64,000 nt of DNA from Ciceribacter lividus (GCF_003337715.1 NZ_QPIX01000016.1:1-64000); one strand, 5' to 3'. Counted from the first letter of the stretch, positions 17,008-25,479 are shown. Made by a program: numbers and translations. Notes: generated by a model not told the origin, from the sequence alone.

Positions 17008-17346
17008 TCAGTAGCGCTCAGAGGGAACCGGCACCGGCTGCCGCGCGGTGAGCGCAAGCAGGGGAACGCCAGAGGGCGCGTTGGTTTCGTCCAAGAGTGC
17101 GGCCAGGCGCTTCGGCTCGATCCGCTGGAGAATGGGCGTACGACCTGCGATCAGGTCCGCCTGAACGGGTATGCAGTCGGCATGGATGACAGGAGTGAGC
17201 CGACGGGCTTTCCTCAGCTCCCCGGGGAGGGCAGCCATGCACGCCGAGCGGCTGTCAAAGGAGAAGACGGCAACGGGCTCCTTCATGCAGCGTCCCTCGT
17301 CCGGATGGCATGCGACCAGAACCATAAGCGCGGCAAGTGTGCTCAT
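17008..17346 (-). CDS. Small hypothetical protein with N-terminal hydrophobic segment, likely EcfG-regulated
   Basis: Not assigned to a known family. The 112-residue product begins with a short hydrophobic stretch ending in LVAC (residues 10-13), which resembles a lipobox but has no basic n-region, then has further cysteines near positions 20, 36 and 58. The start at 17346 is preferred over an ATG 9 codons upstream because GGGAGG lies about 5 bases before it. A full-consensus GGAAC-N16-CGTT promoter ends 32 bases before this start. It lies between a DUF1328 gene and nepR, so a role in the stress response at the envelope is a reasonable guess only. Confidence 0.6.
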   Translation of the reverse strand: MSTLAALMVLVACHPDEGRCMKEPVAVFSFDSRSACMAALPGELRKARRLTPVIHADCIPVQADLIAGRTPILQRIEPKRLAALLDETNAPSGVPLLALTARQPVPVPSERY

Positions 17347-17375
17347 TCCCGCCTCCCCGCCTGCATTGAGCAAAA

Positions 17376-17400
17376 GGAACGCGTGAGGCGCGAAAAGGTT
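17376..17400 (+). promoter_or_regulatory. Upstream EcfG-like promoter candidate toward nepR
   Basis: GGAAC (17376-17380), 16 bases, then GGTT (17397-17400). It overlaps the minus-strand promoter almost base for base, because the sequence is close to an inverted repeat. The -10 is one base off CGTT. Confidence 0.4.
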
Positions 17401-17402
17401 CC
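17378..17402 (-). promoter_or_regulatory. EcfG-type promoter of the small hypothetical gene
   Basis: On the minus strand GGAAC (17402-17398), 16 bases, then CGTT (17381-17378): a full consensus match, 32 bases before the start at 17346. Confidence 0.8.
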
Positions 17403-17410
17403 TGCGCGGC

Positions 17411-17435
17411 GGAACTTTTCTATGCTAGTACGGTT
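17411..17435 (+). promoter_or_regulatory. EcfG-like promoter of nepR
   Basis: GGAAC (17411-17415), 16 bases, then GGTT (17432-17435), 42 bases before the nepR start. The -35 is perfect; the -10 has one mismatch to CGTT. Stress-sigma control of nepR would form the negative feedback known for this system. Confidence 0.65.
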
Positions 17436-17476
17436 TCTGGGGAGTTCGTTATACTGCGACGGGGTGAACGGGGTTC

Positions 17477-17674
17477 ATGGCGGCACGGGAGAATATCAAG
17501 GCCCGCGAGGCGAAGACAAAGCGATCAGACACGGAAAGAGAATTATCCAACACCCTGATCGCTTCAAAGCTGCGAGGATACTACGATAGTATCGTCGAGG
17601 AAGGCACGCCGAAACATCTCCTGGACTTGCTGGAACGTCTCGATCACGCGGAACACAGCGGCGTCAAGAAGTGA
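17477..17674 (+). CDS. nepR: NepR-family anti-sigma factor
   Basis: NepR binds and blocks EcfG in unstressed cells and is sequestered by phosphorylated PhyR. The 65-residue protein has a charged, lysine-rich N-terminal arm and then the two-helix NepR core: SKLRGYYDSIVEEGTPKHLL and DLLERLD. It is 1 kb from ecfG on the opposite strand, rather than directly upstream as usual, and has its own EcfG-like promoter. This suggests one of two NepR-type regulators here, as in rhizobia with rsiA1 and rsiA2. Confidence 0.8.
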   Translation: MAARENIKAREAKTKRSDTERELSNTLIASKLRGYYDSIVEEGTPKHLLDLLERLDHAEHSGVKK

Positions 17675-17725
17675 TCCATCCGGCCCGTTTCCAGGCCGTT
17701 CGCAACCGCGCTTCTCCGTCGCCGG

Positions 17726-18163
17726 TCAGCTCTTCCTTCCCACCCCGCCAACCTTCGCCAGCGCATAGACCAGACACCCGATCATTGCGGTGGTGGCGAT
17801 CGGACTTTCACGCATCATCAGAGGCACCTCGGCGATCAATCCCGTGGTGAACGGGTCGCCCATCGTCGCGGCCATTTGCTGGCGCATCAGCGCCTCCTTG
17901 CGGGCCTGGTGGTTGAGAACCATCACGACCGCGATCACCACCAGGGCCAGGGCGATCGCCGTCAACGCCACGACGAGCGCCGCCGTGACCGGTCCCGCCG
18001 TCTCGGCGACGTAGAGCGCGAGCGCGACGACGAGTGCGGCATAGGCGGTAACAAAGAGCACGATCAGCAGGATTGCAGCGACCGTGTTGCGTTTGACGCC
18101 TTCCACAACAGGGCGGACACGCCGCAAGGCGAGGCTGGCCAGGACTTCCGCGATGAGGTTCAT
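17726..18163 (-). CDS. Holin superfamily III/DUF1469-like membrane protein (YqjE type)
   Basis: A 145-residue inner-membrane protein with two long adjacent hydrophobic helices (about residues 27-52 and 58-83) and a third near 120-137. This pattern and the pairing with a DUF883-type protein match the YqjD-YqjE/ElaB group, where the partner anchors ribosomes to the membrane in E. coli. The role here is not known. It lies 4 bases downstream of the DUF883-like gene and should share its EcfG-type promoter. Confidence 0.7.
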   Translation of the reverse strand: MNLIAEVLASLALRRVRPVVEGVKRNTVAAILLIVLFVTAYAALVVALALYVAETAGPVTAALVVALTAIALALVVIAVVMVLNHQARKEALMRQQMAATMGDPFTTGLIAEVPLMMRESPIATTAMIGCLVYALAKVGGVGRKS

Positions 18164-18167
18164 GGGA

Positions 18168-18527
18168 TCAACGCCGTGTCAGCAGCGCGGCGAGGAAGCC
18201 GATGCCGGCGGCGATCCCGACCGCCTGCAACGGATTGTTGCGGATGCGGGTCTCGAGATCCTGCTCGGCCGAGGCAAGGCTTTCGCGGGCAGACTGGTAG
18301 GCCGCGGCCGAGGCGCCCGCCATCTCTGCGCCCATTTCGGTGGCGCGCGCACCCGCTTCCTGGAGCTTGGCGTTGCCGAGAGACGCGATCGCCTGCGTCA
18401 GGGCGGCGATGTCGCGGCGCAGGTTGTCGAGCTCGGCCTGAACGTCCTGGAGGTTCGCATCGGCATTGCCGATGGCCTCTTCTTGCGCCTTTTCGCCTGC
18501 CTTGCCAGTCATCGAGACTGCAGCCAT
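18168..18527 (-). CDS. DUF883-like (ElaB/YqjD type) membrane-anchored helical protein
   Basis: The 119-residue product is mostly a soluble amphipathic coiled helix (DVQAELDNLRRDIAALTQAI, then repeated AGARATEMGAEMAGASAAAY) and ends in one membrane anchor, NPLQAVGIAAGIGFLAALLT, close to the C-terminus. This layout is that of DUF883 proteins such as YqjD and ElaB, which are stationary-phase proteins that bind ribosomes in E. coli. A full EcfG promoter lies 34 bases before the start, fitting stress induction. It leads a two-gene operon with the holin-like membrane protein. Confidence 0.75.
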   Translation of the reverse strand: MAAVSMTGKAGEKAQEEAIGNADANLQDVQAELDNLRRDIAALTQAIASLGNAKLQEAGARATEMGAEMAGASAAAYQSARESLASAEQDLETRIRNNPLQAVGIAAGIGFLAALLTRR

Positions 18528-18560
18528 GTCACTTCTCCTTCAACGATCGTCCTGTCGACA

Positions 18561-18585
18561 AACGCACGAGATGCGGGGCGGTTCC
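18561..18585 (-). promoter_or_regulatory. EcfG-type promoter of the DUF883/holin-like operon
   Basis: Minus strand GGAAC (18585-18581), 16 bases, then CGTT (18564-18561): a full consensus match, 34 bases before the ATG at 18527. Confidence 0.8.
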
Positions 18586-18776
18586 CGCTGCGATTGTTGT
18601 ACGCCTCGGTTCCCACGGAGGCAATTGCAAAGCCGCAGCGGTAGGCGCGGAACGCCCGGCCAATCGTCGCAGGAGACCCTCATGTGGAGAAAGACTGCTT
18701 TCAGGCGGCGCGACCTTGCCCGCTCGCGCTTCGCCATTCTAATGCTGCAAGTCAGGAGACGGAGGACTGACTGCCG

Positions 18777-19733
18777 ATGACCAGCATCGTGTTTCTGGAT
18801 CGTGACACGCTCTCGCCGGAGACGACGCTTCGCGCGCCGGATTTCCCGCACGACCTGGTGCTCTACGGCCGCAGCGCCCCGGACGAGGTCGCGAGCCGGA
18901 TCGCCGACGCCGACATCGTCATCACCAACAAGGCGCCGATCCGCGCCGATGCGATCGCGGGCGCACCGAGGCTGAAGCTGATCGCGGTCGCCGCAACGGG
19001 CACGGACTGCGTCGATCTCGCCGCCTGCCGTAAGGCCGGCATCACCGTCTGCAACATCCGCAACTACGCGACGAACACGGTTCCCGAGCATACCTTTGCC
19101 CTGATGCTGGCGCTGAGGCGCAGCATCGTTTCCTATCGGCAGTCGGTGATCGACGGCCGCTGGCAGGAAGCCCGGCAGTTCTGCTTCTTCGATCATCCGA
19201 TCTCCGACCTCGCCGGCTCGACGCTCGGGATCATCGGCTACGGGGCGCTCGGCCGCTCCGTCGCCCGCATCGCCGAGGCCTTCGGCATGACGGTGCTGGT
19301 CGCCGACCGCAAGGGTGCCGGCATGCCGCCGTCGGGCCGGACCGCCTTCGACGAGGTGATGCGCCGAAGCGGCGTCATCACCCTGCACTGCCCGCTGAAC
19401 ACAGAAACCCGCGGGATCATCGCCACGCGCGAGTTCGCGCTGATGGAGCGCAGGCCGATCCTCATCAACACCGGCCGCGGCGGCCTCGTCGACGAACAGG
19501 CGCTGATGGCCGCACTCGATGCGGGACAGATCGCCGGCGCCGGCTTCGACGTGACCAACGGCGAACCGCCGGCCGCCGACAGTCCGATGATGCGGATCGC
19601 CGATCGTCCCAACGTCATCCTGACCCCGCACGTCGCCTGGGCGAGCCGGGAGGCCGTGCAGGCGCTCGCCGACCAGCTCGTCGAAAACATCGAGCTTTTC
19701 CAGCGGGGAACGCCGCGCAACGTCGTCGGCTGA
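18777..19733 (+). CDS. D-2-hydroxyacid dehydrogenase (glycerate/hydroxypyruvate-type)
   Basis: A cytoplasmic NAD(P)-dependent dehydrogenase that reduces a 2-keto acid to the D-2-hydroxy acid. In 318 residues it shows the cofactor motif GIIGYGALGRSVARIA, the catalytic arginine in LINTGRGGLVD, the glutamate in FDVTNGEPP and the histidine in LTPHVAWAS. Closest in style to glycerate dehydrogenase (HprA-like), but the substrate cannot be fixed from sequence alone. GGAGG precedes the ATG by about 10 bases. It stands alone between the stress island and the hydratase-like gene. Confidence 0.85.
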   Translation: MTSIVFLDRDTLSPETTLRAPDFPHDLVLYGRSAPDEVASRIADADIVITNKAPIRADAIAGAPRLKLIAVAATGTDCVDLAACRKAGITVCNIRNYATNTVPEHTFALMLALRRSIVSYRQSVIDGRWQEARQFCFFDHPISDLAGSTLGIIGYGALGRSVARIAEAFGMTVLVADRKGAGMPPSGRTAFDEVMRRSGVITLHCPLNTETRGIIATREFALMERRPILINTGRGGLVDEQALMAALDAGQIAGAGFDVTNGEPPAADSPMMRIADRPNVILTPHVAWASREAVQALADQLVENIELFQRGTPRNVVG

Positions 19734-19841
19734 ACGAAACCCGACCAAAGGCAGGGAGGTCATGCCCCCGGCCATGTGCTATGAGCGGAGCGCCGCGGGT
19801 GGAGCAACGGCGCGGAAGAGGCAGGACGAGGAGGAGCATTG

Positions 19842-20915
19842 ATGAAGTTCTTTGATGTCGCCACAGCCGGTGAAGAGGTGCTGACCGGCCGGTCGGGCAC
19901 GCTCGGGCTGATCAGCCTCAATCGGCCGCGGATCATCAACAGCCTGTCGCTCGGCATGGTCCGCGCCATCGACGCTGCCCTCGACGATTTCGAGAAGGAC
20001 CCGACGATCGCCGCCGTCATGGTGACGGGGGAAGGCGAGCGCGGCTTCTGTGCCGGCGGCGACATCAAGATGCTCTACGAAGGCGGCAAGGCGGGCAGCC
20101 CGGAGCCCGCGACCTTCTGGCGCGAGGAGTACCGGCTCAACGCGCGGATCGGCTCCTATCCGAAACCTTACGTGGTCCTGATCGAAGGCATCACCATGGG
20201 CGGCGGCGTCGGGCTATCCGGCCATGCCAGCCACCGGATCGCCACCGAGACGGCGCGCCTCGCCATGCCGGAGACCGGCATCGGCTTCTTCCCCGATGTC
20301 GGCGCAACCTGGCTGCTCTCGCAGGCGCCCGGCGAACTCGGCACCTATATGGGGCTCACCGGCGAGCCGGTCGGCGCGACCGATGCGATTGCCGCAGGCT
20401 TCGCCGACTGGCTGGTCGATACCTCGCAGGTTTCCGAGATCGCCGAGGCGCTCGCGTCCCTTCCCGCCACCGCCGGACACAACGACGTCGCCGCCGTCAT
20501 CGCCGAGGCAGCGAACCCGGCGACGGCGCTCGCCTTCGCCGAACACCGCAACCTGATCGACCGTTGCTTCGCCTTCGACACGATCGAAGAAATCCTCGAC
20601 GCTCTCAGCCTGGAGACCAGCGAGTTCGCGACAAAGGCGCGCGCCACGATGCTGACGCGCTCGCCGACGAGCCTCAAGGTGACGCTGGCGCTCCTGCGCA
20701 AGGGCCGGTCGTCGCCCGATCTCGAAACCTGCCTCGAACGCGAATTCGCCGCGACCGACCAGATCCTCCGCACGCCCGACTTCTACGAAGGCATTCGCGC
20801 CGCGATCATCGACAAGGACCGCAACCCGAAATGGTCGCCGGCCACACTGGACGCCGTCGGCCCGGCGATCGTCGACGCCTTCTTCCGGCCGCATCCCGAG
20901 CCGCTGTTCGGCTGA
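19842..20915 (+). CDS. Enoyl-CoA hydratase/isomerase family protein, probable 3-hydroxyisobutyryl-CoA hydrolase
   Basis: A crotonase-fold enzyme of 357 residues, longer than ordinary enoyl-CoA hydratases and matching 3-hydroxyisobutyryl-CoA hydrolases of valine breakdown. The oxyanion-hole motifs are GFCAGGDIKMLYEGG and EGITMGGGVGLSGHA, followed by the conserved AMPETGIGFFPDVGATWLLS (AMPETGIGFFPDVG shown). The extended C-terminus with KWSPATLD is also typical. ATG at 19842 is preferred to the adjacent TTG because GAGGAG is 5 bases upstream. Its valine-derived product would become propionyl-CoA, which links it to the pcc genes that follow. Confidence 0.86.
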   Translation: MKFFDVATAGEEVLTGRSGTLGLISLNRPRIINSLSLGMVRAIDAALDDFEKDPTIAAVMVTGEGERGFCAGGDIKMLYEGGKAGSPEPATFWREEYRLNARIGSYPKPYVVLIEGITMGGGVGLSGHASHRIATETARLAMPETGIGFFPDVGATWLLSQAPGELGTYMGLTGEPVGATDAIAAGFADWLVDTSQVSEIAEALASLPATAGHNDVAAVIAEAANPATALAFAEHRNLIDRCFAFDTIEEILDALSLETSEFATKARATMLTRSPTSLKVTLALLRKGRSSPDLETCLEREFAATDQILRTPDFYEGIRAAIIDKDRNPKWSPATLDAVGPAIVDAFFRPHPEPLFG

Positions 20916-20918
20916 CCG

Positions 20919-20937
20919 CTGCGCCTTTTGGGCGCAG
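20919..20937. terminator. Short hairpin between convergent genes
   Basis: CTGCGCC-TTTTG-GGCGCAG, a 7-bp stem between the stops of the hydrolase gene and the regulator gene. There is no T-run, so termination is only suggested by position. Confidence 0.35.
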
Positions 20938-20946
20938 GCCAGCCGT

Positions 20947-22356
20947 TCACTCGATTTCGTAAGGGACCGCGTTTCTGAGGCGATGGTCGACGACGAGCTT
21001 GCGCTTCAGGGGCGGCACGGCGCGGCTCGTGCATTTCGTCCGCTCGCAGATGCGGCAGGAGATGCCGATCGGATCGTAGGCGGCGCGGTTGTTGAGGTCG
21101 AGGCCGTCGGCATAGACGAATTGATCCGCGTAGGAGATTTCGCAGCCGAGCGCCAGCGCGTAGCTCGGCTGTGACGCACGGAAGCCGACCGATCCCTTGT
21201 TCACCTGCGTGGCGACGCAGAGATAGCGCACCCCGTCCGGGGTCTCGGCGAGCTGCCGGATGATCCGGCCCGGCATTTCGAAGGCCTGATGCGCATTCCA
21301 GAGCGGACAGGCTGCGCCGAAACGGGCGAACTGCAGCCGGGCGGCGCTGTGCCGCTTGGTGATGTTGCCGGCCCGGTCGATGCGGGCGAAGAAGATCGGC
21401 ACGCCCTTGAGCCCCGGACGCTGCAGCGTCGACAACCGATGGCAGACCTGCTCGAGCGAGGCGCCAAAACGGGCCGCCAGAAGCTCGACGTCGTGCCGCA
21501 GCTCCCGTGCCGCCTGGTGGAAGGTGCGGTAGGGCAGGACCAGCGCACCGGCAAAGTAGTTTTCCAGCCCGAGGCGGCAGATTTCCACCGCCTCCTCGGT
21601 GCGGAATCCCGCCTGTTTCAGCACCTGCTCGATCTTCGGTGCCGCATGCATCTGGGCGATCTGCACCGCGAGCTGGAAGTCGCGCGTCGGGGCCGCCGCA
21701 TAGCGGCTGATCGTCAGGATGCGGCTTGCCGGGTCGAAACGCCGGATCGCCTCGTCGCCGGCCTCGCCGCGCACGACACGCACGCCGTATCGCCGCTCGA
21801 GACAGGCGGAAAGTGCGGCGTGGTTGTCCCCCTCCCCGAGCTTGAGTTCAGCTGCGAGGTTCTCCGCCTCGACGTCGAGCTCGTGGATATAGTTGTCGAC
21901 GAAATGGAAGAAGTCGCGCACCTCGTCATAGGAGGTTGTTTCGTTGGGCGCCGCACCGCCGAAGCGGTCGTCATAGCTTGCGAGCTGCTCGCTGTTGCGC
22001 CGGTAGGCCTGATGGCAGTCAATCAGCGCATGCGCGAGGCCGGGTGCGTTCTGCGTCACCAGCTTCAGCTCCTGCAGGCTCGGCGAATACTGCTCGAAGA
22101 GCGGATCGGACAGCGCCTCGGTCAGCGCCGAGAGCAGGCGGTCGTTCTGCCCGGACGAAAGCTCAGCAATGTCGATGCCGAACTTTTCCGCCAGCGCCAG
22201 CAGGACAGCGGCGGAGATCGGCCGCTGGTTGTTCTCGATCTGGTTGAGGTAGCTTGTCGAAATGCCGATCTTGTCGGCAAACTGGGCCTGGGTGGCATGG
22301 TTCGCCTGGCGCAGTTCGCGCACCTTGCGGCCGATGAAGAGTTTTCCGATTGCCAT
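20947..22356 (-). CDS. pccR: PccR/ScfR-family short-chain acyl-CoA regulator (XRE HTH + IrrE-like + DUF2083)
   Basis: A transcription factor of about 469 residues. The N-terminal XRE helix-turn-helix (residues about 8-65) has ATQAQFADKIGISTSYLNQI. A central IrrE/peptidase-like region follows, and then a C-terminal DUF2083 domain ending with the cysteine pair CRICERTKC. This matches the ScfR group, in which PccR of Rhodobacter activates propionyl-CoA carboxylase in response to an acyl-CoA. It is divergent from pccB. The start at 22356 is chosen where homology begins (AIGKLFIGRKVR); two in-frame ATGs further upstream lie in the AT-rich presumed operator. Confidence 0.87.
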   Translation of the reverse strand: MAIGKLFIGRKVRELRQANHATQAQFADKIGISTSYLNQIENNQRPISAAVLLALAEKFGIDIAELSSGQNDRLLSALTEALSDPLFEQYSPSLQELKLVTQNAPGLAHALIDCHQAYRRNSEQLASYDDRFGGAAPNETTSYDEVRDFFHFVDNYIHELDVEAENLAAELKLGEGDNHAALSACLERRYGVRVVRGEAGDEAIRRFDPASRILTISRYAAAPTRDFQLAVQIAQMHAAPKIEQVLKQAGFRTEEAVEICRLGLENYFAGALVLPYRTFHQAARELRHDVELLAARFGASLEQVCHRLSTLQRPGLKGVPIFFARIDRAGNITKRHSAARLQFARFGAACPLWNAHQAFEMPGRIIRQLAETPDGVRYLCVATQVNKGSVGFRASQPSYALALGCEISYADQFVYADGLDLNNRAAYDPIGISCRICERTKCTSRAVPPLKRKLVVDHRLRNAVPYEIE

Positions 22357-22386
22357 TTTGCAATTTCGCATTTTGCTGTTTGCAAA
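22357..22386. promoter_or_regulatory. Cluster of TTTGCAA-like words, likely PccR operator
   Basis: TTTGCAAT (22357), TTTGCTG (22372) and TTTGCAAA (22379) stand out in an AT-rich pocket just upstream of the regulator gene. Rhodobacter PccR is reported to recognise TTTGCAAA pairs; spacing here does not match the reported N4 spacing exactly. Confidence 0.5.
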
Positions 22387-22489
22387 TTTATAAATCCGCA
22401 ACTGCGCCTGTTCAATCATTTTCTTTGCCGGGCACTGTGTTTAAGGGCACAACTTGACTTGCAGGCCTTGAAGACCATCGGGAGGAAGC

Positions 22490-24022
22490 ATGCGATTGAT
22501 ATTGGACCAGCTCGAAGCCCGGCGCGCCGAAGCCCATATGGGCGGCGGACAGCGGCGCATCGACGCCCAGCACGCCAAGGGCAAGCTGACGGCGCGCGAA
22601 CGCATCGAGGTCCTTCTCGATGAAGGCTCCTTCGAAGAATACGACATGTACGTCACCCACCGCTGCACCGACTTCGGCATGCCGGAGCAAAAGATCGCCG
22701 GCGACGGCGTCGTCACCGGCTGGGGCACGATCAACGGCCGGCAGGTCTATGTCTTCTCACAGGACTTCACTGTCCTCGGCGGCTCGCTGTCGGAGACCCA
22801 CGCCCAGAAGATCTGCAAGATCATGGACATGGCCGTGAAGAACGGTGCACCCGTGATCGGCCTGAACGACTCGGGCGGCGCCCGCATCCAGGAAGGCGTC
22901 GCCTCGCTCGCCGGCTATGCCGACGTCTTCAAGCGCAATGTCGATGCCTCCGGCATCATCCCGCAGATTTCCGTCATCATGGGCCCCTGCGCCGGCGGCG
23001 CGGTCTATTCGCCGGCGATGACCGACTTCATCTTCATGGTCCGGGATAGTTCCTACATGTTCGTCACCGGCCCGGACGTCGTGAAGACCGTCACCAACGA
23101 GATCGTCACCGCCGAGGAACTCGGCGGCGCGCGCACCCACACGACGAAGTCCTCGGTTGCCGACGGCGCCTACGAAAACGACATCGAGGCCCTGGAACAG
23201 GTTCGCCTGCTCTTCGACTTCCTGCCCTTGAACAACCGCGAAAAGCCGCCGGTCCGGCCGTTCCACGACGATCCCGCCCGCCTCGAAATGCGCCTCGACA
23301 CGCTGATCCCGGATTCGTCGAACAAGCCCTACGACATGAAGGAGCTGATCTACGCTCTGGCCGACGAGGGCGATTTCTTCGAGATCCAGGAAGCCTTCGC
23401 CAGGAACATCGTCACCGGCTTCATCCGCATGGAGGGCCAGACGGTCGGCGTCGTCGCCAACCAGCCGATGGTGCTCGCCGGCTGCCTCGACATCGACAGT
23501 TCGCGCAAGGCCGCCCGCTTCGTCCGCTTCTGCGATGCCTTCTCGATCCCGATCCTGACGCTGGTCGACGTGCCCGGCTTCCTGCCCGGCACGGCGCAGG
23601 AATATGGCGGCGTCATCAAGCACGGCGCCAAGCTCCTCTTCGCCTACAGCCAGGCGACCGTGCCGATGGTGACGCTCATCACCCGCAAGGCCTATGGCGG
23701 CGCCTACGACGTCATGGCCTCCAAGCACATCGGCGCCGACATCAACTATGCCTGGCCGACCGCCGAGATCGCCGTCATGGGCGCCAAGGGCGCGACCGAG
23801 ATCCTCTACCGCTCCGAACTCGGTGACGCCGACAAGATCGCCGCCCGCACGAAGGAATACGAGGAGCGCTTCGCCAATCCCTTCGTCGCCGCCGAACGCG
23901 GCTTCATCGACGAAGTGATCATGCCGCACTCCTCCCGCCGCCGCATCGCCCGCGCCTTTGCCTCGCTTCGCAACAAGCAGGTGGAGACCCGCTGGAGAAA
24001 ACACGACACGATCCCGTTGTGA
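22490..24022 (+). CDS. pccB: Propionyl-CoA carboxylase, beta (carboxyltransferase) subunit
   Basis: PccB transfers the carboxyl group from biotin to propionyl-CoA, giving methylmalonyl-CoA. The 510-residue protein has the length and order of the family: N-terminal [20 protein letters not shown] (acyl-carboxylase entry), the CoA-site [20 protein letters not shown] and [17 protein letters not shown], and the C-terminal biotin-site [20 protein letters not shown] and [22 protein letters not shown] lies about 6 bases before the ATG. It opens a unit with two small unknown genes, kptA and pccA, and diverges from pccR. Confidence 0.96.
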   Translation: MRLILDQLEARRAEAHMGGGQRRIDAQHAKGKLTARERIEVLLDEGSFEEYDMYVTHRCTDFGMPEQKIAGDGVVTGWGTINGRQVYVFSQDFTVLGGSLSETHAQKICKIMDMAVKNGAPVIGLNDSGGARIQEGVASLAGYADVFKRNVDASGIIPQISVIMGPCAGGAVYSPAMTDFIFMVRDSSYMFVTGPDVVKTVTNEIVTAEELGGARTHTTKSSVADGAYENDIEALEQVRLLFDFLPLNNREKPPVRPFHDDPARLEMRLDTLIPDSSNKPYDMKELIYALADEGDFFEIQEAFARNIVTGFIRMEGQTVGVVANQPMVLAGCLDIDSSRKAARFVRFCDAFSIPILTLVDVPGFLPGTAQEYGGVIKHGAKLLFAYSQATVPMVTLITRKAYGGAYDVMASKHIGADINYAWPTAEIAVMGAKGATEILYRSELGDADKIAARTKEYEERFANPFVAAERGFIDEVIMPHSSRRRIARAFASLRNKQVETRWRKHDTIPL

Positions 24023-24035
24023 GGGGAGAACGCTG

Positions 24036-24413
24036 ATGGCCGACCTTCCCGACATGACCAAGCACAAGGGGTTCCCGTCCGGTATGCCGGGAACCGGTGT
24101 GCAGTTCACCATCCGCCGCGCCAACCCCAAGGGCGTGACCCCGCTGAAGGCCCTGCCGCGCAAGGCGAGGCCAGGCACCAAGGAGCACCGCATCGACGCG
24201 GCCTTCCTGCATGCCCTCTGGCATCATTTCGGGCCGGAGCCCTTCGAGCGCGGCAACCTGGACGCCGCTCGCCTCAACCTGCTGTTCGGCCGTGAAGTCG
24301 TCGCGGCTGACAAGGATTTCGACCCGCTTTCCTACGAGGCCATGCTTGTCATCGACGAGCGCGTGGCCCGCAAGAGCTTCCCGGAATCCTTCGAAGACGT
24401 GTTCGAGGTCTAA
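24036..24413 (+). CDS. Conserved unknown protein, first of a tandem pair in the pcc operon
   Basis: Not recognised as a named family. The 125-residue protein shares long stretches with its neighbour encoded at 24418: KHKGFPSGMPGT, TIRRANPKG, PFERGNLDAARLNLLFGREV, a FDP-SY segment and a final ARKSFPESF. It is rich in charged and aromatic residues, with no signal peptide or membrane helix. The start at 24036 has GGGGAGAA upstream and begins where similarity to the neighbour begins. It lies 13 bases after pccB, so co-expression with the carboxylase is likely. A role in assembly or regulation of the carboxylase is a guess. Confidence 0.72.
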   Translation: MADLPDMTKHKGFPSGMPGTGVQFTIRRANPKGVTPLKALPRKARPGTKEHRIDAAFLHALWHHFGPEPFERGNLDAARLNLLFGREVVAADKDFDPLSYEAMLVIDERVARKSFPESFEDVFEV

Positions 24414-24417
24414 ACCC

Positions 24418-24831
24418 ATGGCAAAAGATCCGCTCATGCCGAAACACCAGGGCTTTCCGCTCGGTCTGCCCGGAACGCAGTGGCAATACACGATCCGCCG
24501 CGCCAACCCCAAGGTGACGCCCGTCACCAACTGGCCGCGCCACCGCACCATGGACCAGACGGTGGCACTCGCCGACCTCGGCTTCATGCAGGCGCTCTGG
24601 CAGTATTTCGGCACGGAACCCTTCGAACGGGGCAACCTCGACGGCGAACGCCTCTGCCGCCTCTTTGGCCGGGAAGTCATCGCCGCCGAGCGCGGGTTTG
24701 ATCCGCAATCATACTTTGCCAAGCTGAAGATCAACGAGCCGCTGGCCCGCAAGAACTTCCCGGAAGCCTTCGGCGAGGTGAAGGACGAGCAGAGCGTGGC
24801 TAAAGGTCTGAAGAAGAAGGCGCGGGAATAG
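24418..24831 (+). CDS. Conserved unknown protein, second of a tandem pair in the pcc operon
   Basis: A 137-residue paralogue of the upstream product, from an evident tandem duplication. Shared blocks are KHQGFPLGLPGT, TIRRANPK, FMQALWQYFG, PFERGNLDGERLCRLFGREV, FDPQSYFAKLKI and ARKNFPEAFGEV. Its C-terminus has a lysine-rich tail (GLKKKARE) that the first copy lacks. No known domain, signal or membrane segment is seen. It starts 4 bases after the stop of the first copy. The strongest conservation is in the central PFERGNLD region, which would be the place to look for a function. Confidence 0.72.
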   Translation: MAKDPLMPKHQGFPLGLPGTQWQYTIRRANPKVTPVTNWPRHRTMDQTVALADLGFMQALWQYFGTEPFERGNLDGERLCRLFGREVIAAERGFDPQSYFAKLKINEPLARKNFPEAFGEVKDEQSVAKGLKKKARE

Positions 24832-24919
24832 CGAGCGACAATGAACGGATGGCTGGGGAGGCCATAGGAATGATCGTTATGCAAGTCGGGCTATCGATGC
24901 CCGTGGAATTGGCCCGTCC

Positions 24920-25479
24920 ATGAGTGCCGAAACCAGCAAATTCCTTAGTTATGTCCTGCGGCATGCGCCAGAGAGTATCGGGCTCGATCTGGACGGCGAA
25001 GGCTGGACAGACATTGACACCCTCGTCAGAAAAGCGAACGCGGCTGGACAGGCCATCGACCAGGAAATGCTGCTGCGCACCGTCCGCGAAAGCGAGAAGA
25101 AGCGTTTCACCCTGTCCGAGGACGGGACTCGCATTCGGGCAGCTCAAGGGCATTCGATCAAGGTCAATCTCGGTCATGCTCCATCGCAGCCACCCGCGCA
25201 ACTGTTTCATGGCACGGCGACCCGCTTCCTGGACGCGATACTTGCCGAGGGCCTTCGCCCCGGAAGCCGACAGCACGTCCATTTGTCTGCGGATCAGGAG
25301 ACGGCAACGCAGGTTGGCGCCCGCTATGGCAAACCCGTCGTGCTTTCCGTGAATGCCAACCGAATGGTGGAAGGTGGACACACCTTCTTCCAGGCCGAAA
25401 ACGGCGTGTGGCTGACCGACCATGTACCGGCAATCTTTCTTACCATCATCGAAACCCCGGCCGTGGGAGGCAATCGCCA

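Noticed and set aside
18690..18780. Small plus-strand frame of about 32 codons before the D-2-hydroxyacid dehydrogenase gene
   Set aside because: Arg-rich, without similarity to anything known; the GGAGG within it more simply serves the dehydrogenase start.
20919..20937. Hairpin considered as a firm terminator
   Set aside because: Only a 7-bp stem without a T-run; retained at low confidence only.
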